Shown: piece after piece, positions 6,082-6,714 of the stretch
How positions within the stretch are numbered: the first letter of the stretch is position 1
Layout: every line of letters starts with the position of its first letter
Origin: Candidatus Dadabacteria bacterium
GTDB lineage: Bacteria; Bdellovibrionota_C; UBA2361; J135
Length of the DNA: 6,714 bases
Assembly (NCBI GenBank): GCA_003694225.1
Contig: RFKT01000338.1
Coordinates: 1-6,714 of the forward strand
Direction: 5' to 3'
Program-made: the position numbers and the translations under genes
Notes under the pieces: model-generated
Seen by the model: only the letters and a program-made list of their open reading frames with translations
Told to the model about the DNA's origin: nothing
The model's database searches: none

Positions 6082-6163
6082 ATCCGACGTGTCATTTCTG
6101 ATTTGCGCTAGCCACTAATTAACAAAATTGTTTCTAAAGCATATTTTTGGTATCACTGACTCC

Positions 6164-6714
6164 ATGGATATACGTGCAAAGATGCGCCAGATACGAGATG
6201 CTAAAGGAGCTATATTAGTAGTTGGATTAGGAATATCTGGCTATGAAACAGCGCTTAGGCTGAGCCAGGCGGGGTATAGAGTTATCTGCGTTGATGAAAA
6301 GAGTGAAGAGTCAATGCTTTCTCAGGGAAGGGGAAGCTGGGCAGATTCTATTAGAAAAGCGGGTGGCGAGGTGCTCTTTGGCATACAAGGTGAAGATATA
6401 GAGCCTTTTGCTTCGAGCGTTGAGATGGCAGTCTTTAGCCCAGGAGTGTCTCTTGAAACAGCAATTGGAGGGGCTGTAAAAAGGCGCGGCATCCCTATAA
6501 TAAACGAGCTTGAGCTTTCCCTTTCCATTATGGAGTCAAAGACTATTTTGGTTACAGGGAGCAACGGCAAAACAACAACAGCCACCCTTATACACCATAT
6601 TTTAAGCCTTGAATCGCGGGTTAATCCTATTTTATGCGGCAATGTGGGAACTCCAGCTATAGCTTATTTGAAACCCAATGAACTTACGGCTCTTGAAAGC
6701 TTAAAGGATAGGAG
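6164..6714 (+). CDS. murD: UDP-N-acetylmuramoylalanine--D-glutamate ligase, 5' part (truncated by window)
   Basis: Open from ATG 6164 to the right edge: 183 codons plus two bases of a protein normally near 450 residues. MurD adds D-glutamate to UDP-MurNAc-L-Ala in the cytoplasm, using ATP, during peptidoglycan synthesis. The N-terminal Rossmann-like UDP-binding domain is visible (VVGLGISGYETALRLSQAGYRV, then FSPGVS at residues 91-96 and RGIPIINELELS). The central ATPase domain begins with ILVTGSNGKTTTATLIHHIL (P-loop Lys136, Thr137) and CGNVGTPAIAYL (Asn160). The SPG-x-S plus GSNGKTT combination and the short N-domain separate it from MurC, MurE and MurF. There is no clear ribosome binding site before the ATG. 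An in-frame TTG at 6128 would add 12 residues (LFLKHIFGITDS), which is unlikely. Other dcw genes, if clustered, lie to the right; none is seen on the left. Confidence 0.92.
   Translation, partial: MDIRAKMRQIRDAKGAILVVGLGISGYETALRLSQAGYRVICVDEKSEESMLSQGRGSWADSIRKAGGEVLFGIQGEDIEPFASSVEMAVFSPGVSLETAIGGAVKRRGIPIINELELSLSIMESKTILVTGSNGKTTTATLIHHILSLESRVNPILCGNVGTPAIAYLKPNELTALESLKDR

Noticed and set aside
6322..6642. Minus-strand open frame inside the 3' end of the window
   Set aside because: It is the complement of murD, whose plus-strand frame carries the GSNGKTT P-loop and other MurD motifs.

Overview
The window reads as an ordinary bacterial chromosome segment of moderate GC, judged by eye, with frequent AGA/AGG arginine and ATA isoleucine codons. 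A secreted TPR protein, a peptidoglycan ligase (MurD) and a possible lipid A acyltransferase tail point to a Gram-negative (diderm) bacterium. The mix of families and the codon habits would suit an anaerobe such as a member of Synergistota, but that is a guess from gene content and no marker gene settles it. No tRNA, rRNA, CRISPR, insertion sequence, phage or conjugation gene is visible.

Layout. Bases 1-102 hold the 3' end of a plus-strand gene, perhaps an LpxL/HtrB-type acyltransferase, followed by a weak terminator-like hairpin. Next come a signal-peptide TPR protein (+), an AlaC-like class I aminotransferase (-), a short histidine-kinase-like protein with PAS-like and DHp regions but no ATPase domain (+), an SCP2 sterol-carrier-like protein (-), dephospho-CoA kinase coaE (+), thiamine-phosphate synthase thiE (-), an EI24/CysZ-family membrane protein (+), a doubtful small basic ORF (-), and the N-terminal 183 codons of murD (+), which runs off the right edge.

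The clearest architectural feature is that strand flips at every gene from the TPR protein to murD. Gene pairs are alternately tail-to-tail (11-bp overlap of TPR and aminotransferase, 36-bp gap, 43-bp gap, possible 7-bp overlap) and head-to-head across short intergenic regions of roughly 75-125 bp. No operon is visible, so each gene probably has its own promoter. Best promoter candidates lie upstream of the aminotransferase and of thiE. The best terminator is a 9-bp hairpin with a T-run ahead of murD.

The genes do not form one pathway. coaE and thiE make cofactors, the aminotransferase handles amino acids, and murD (perhaps with the acyltransferase) builds the envelope. I do not see a convincing new multi-gene system. 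The most unusual items are the kinase-like protein lacking a catalytic domain, with an 8-G run in its coding sequence, and the strict strand alternation.
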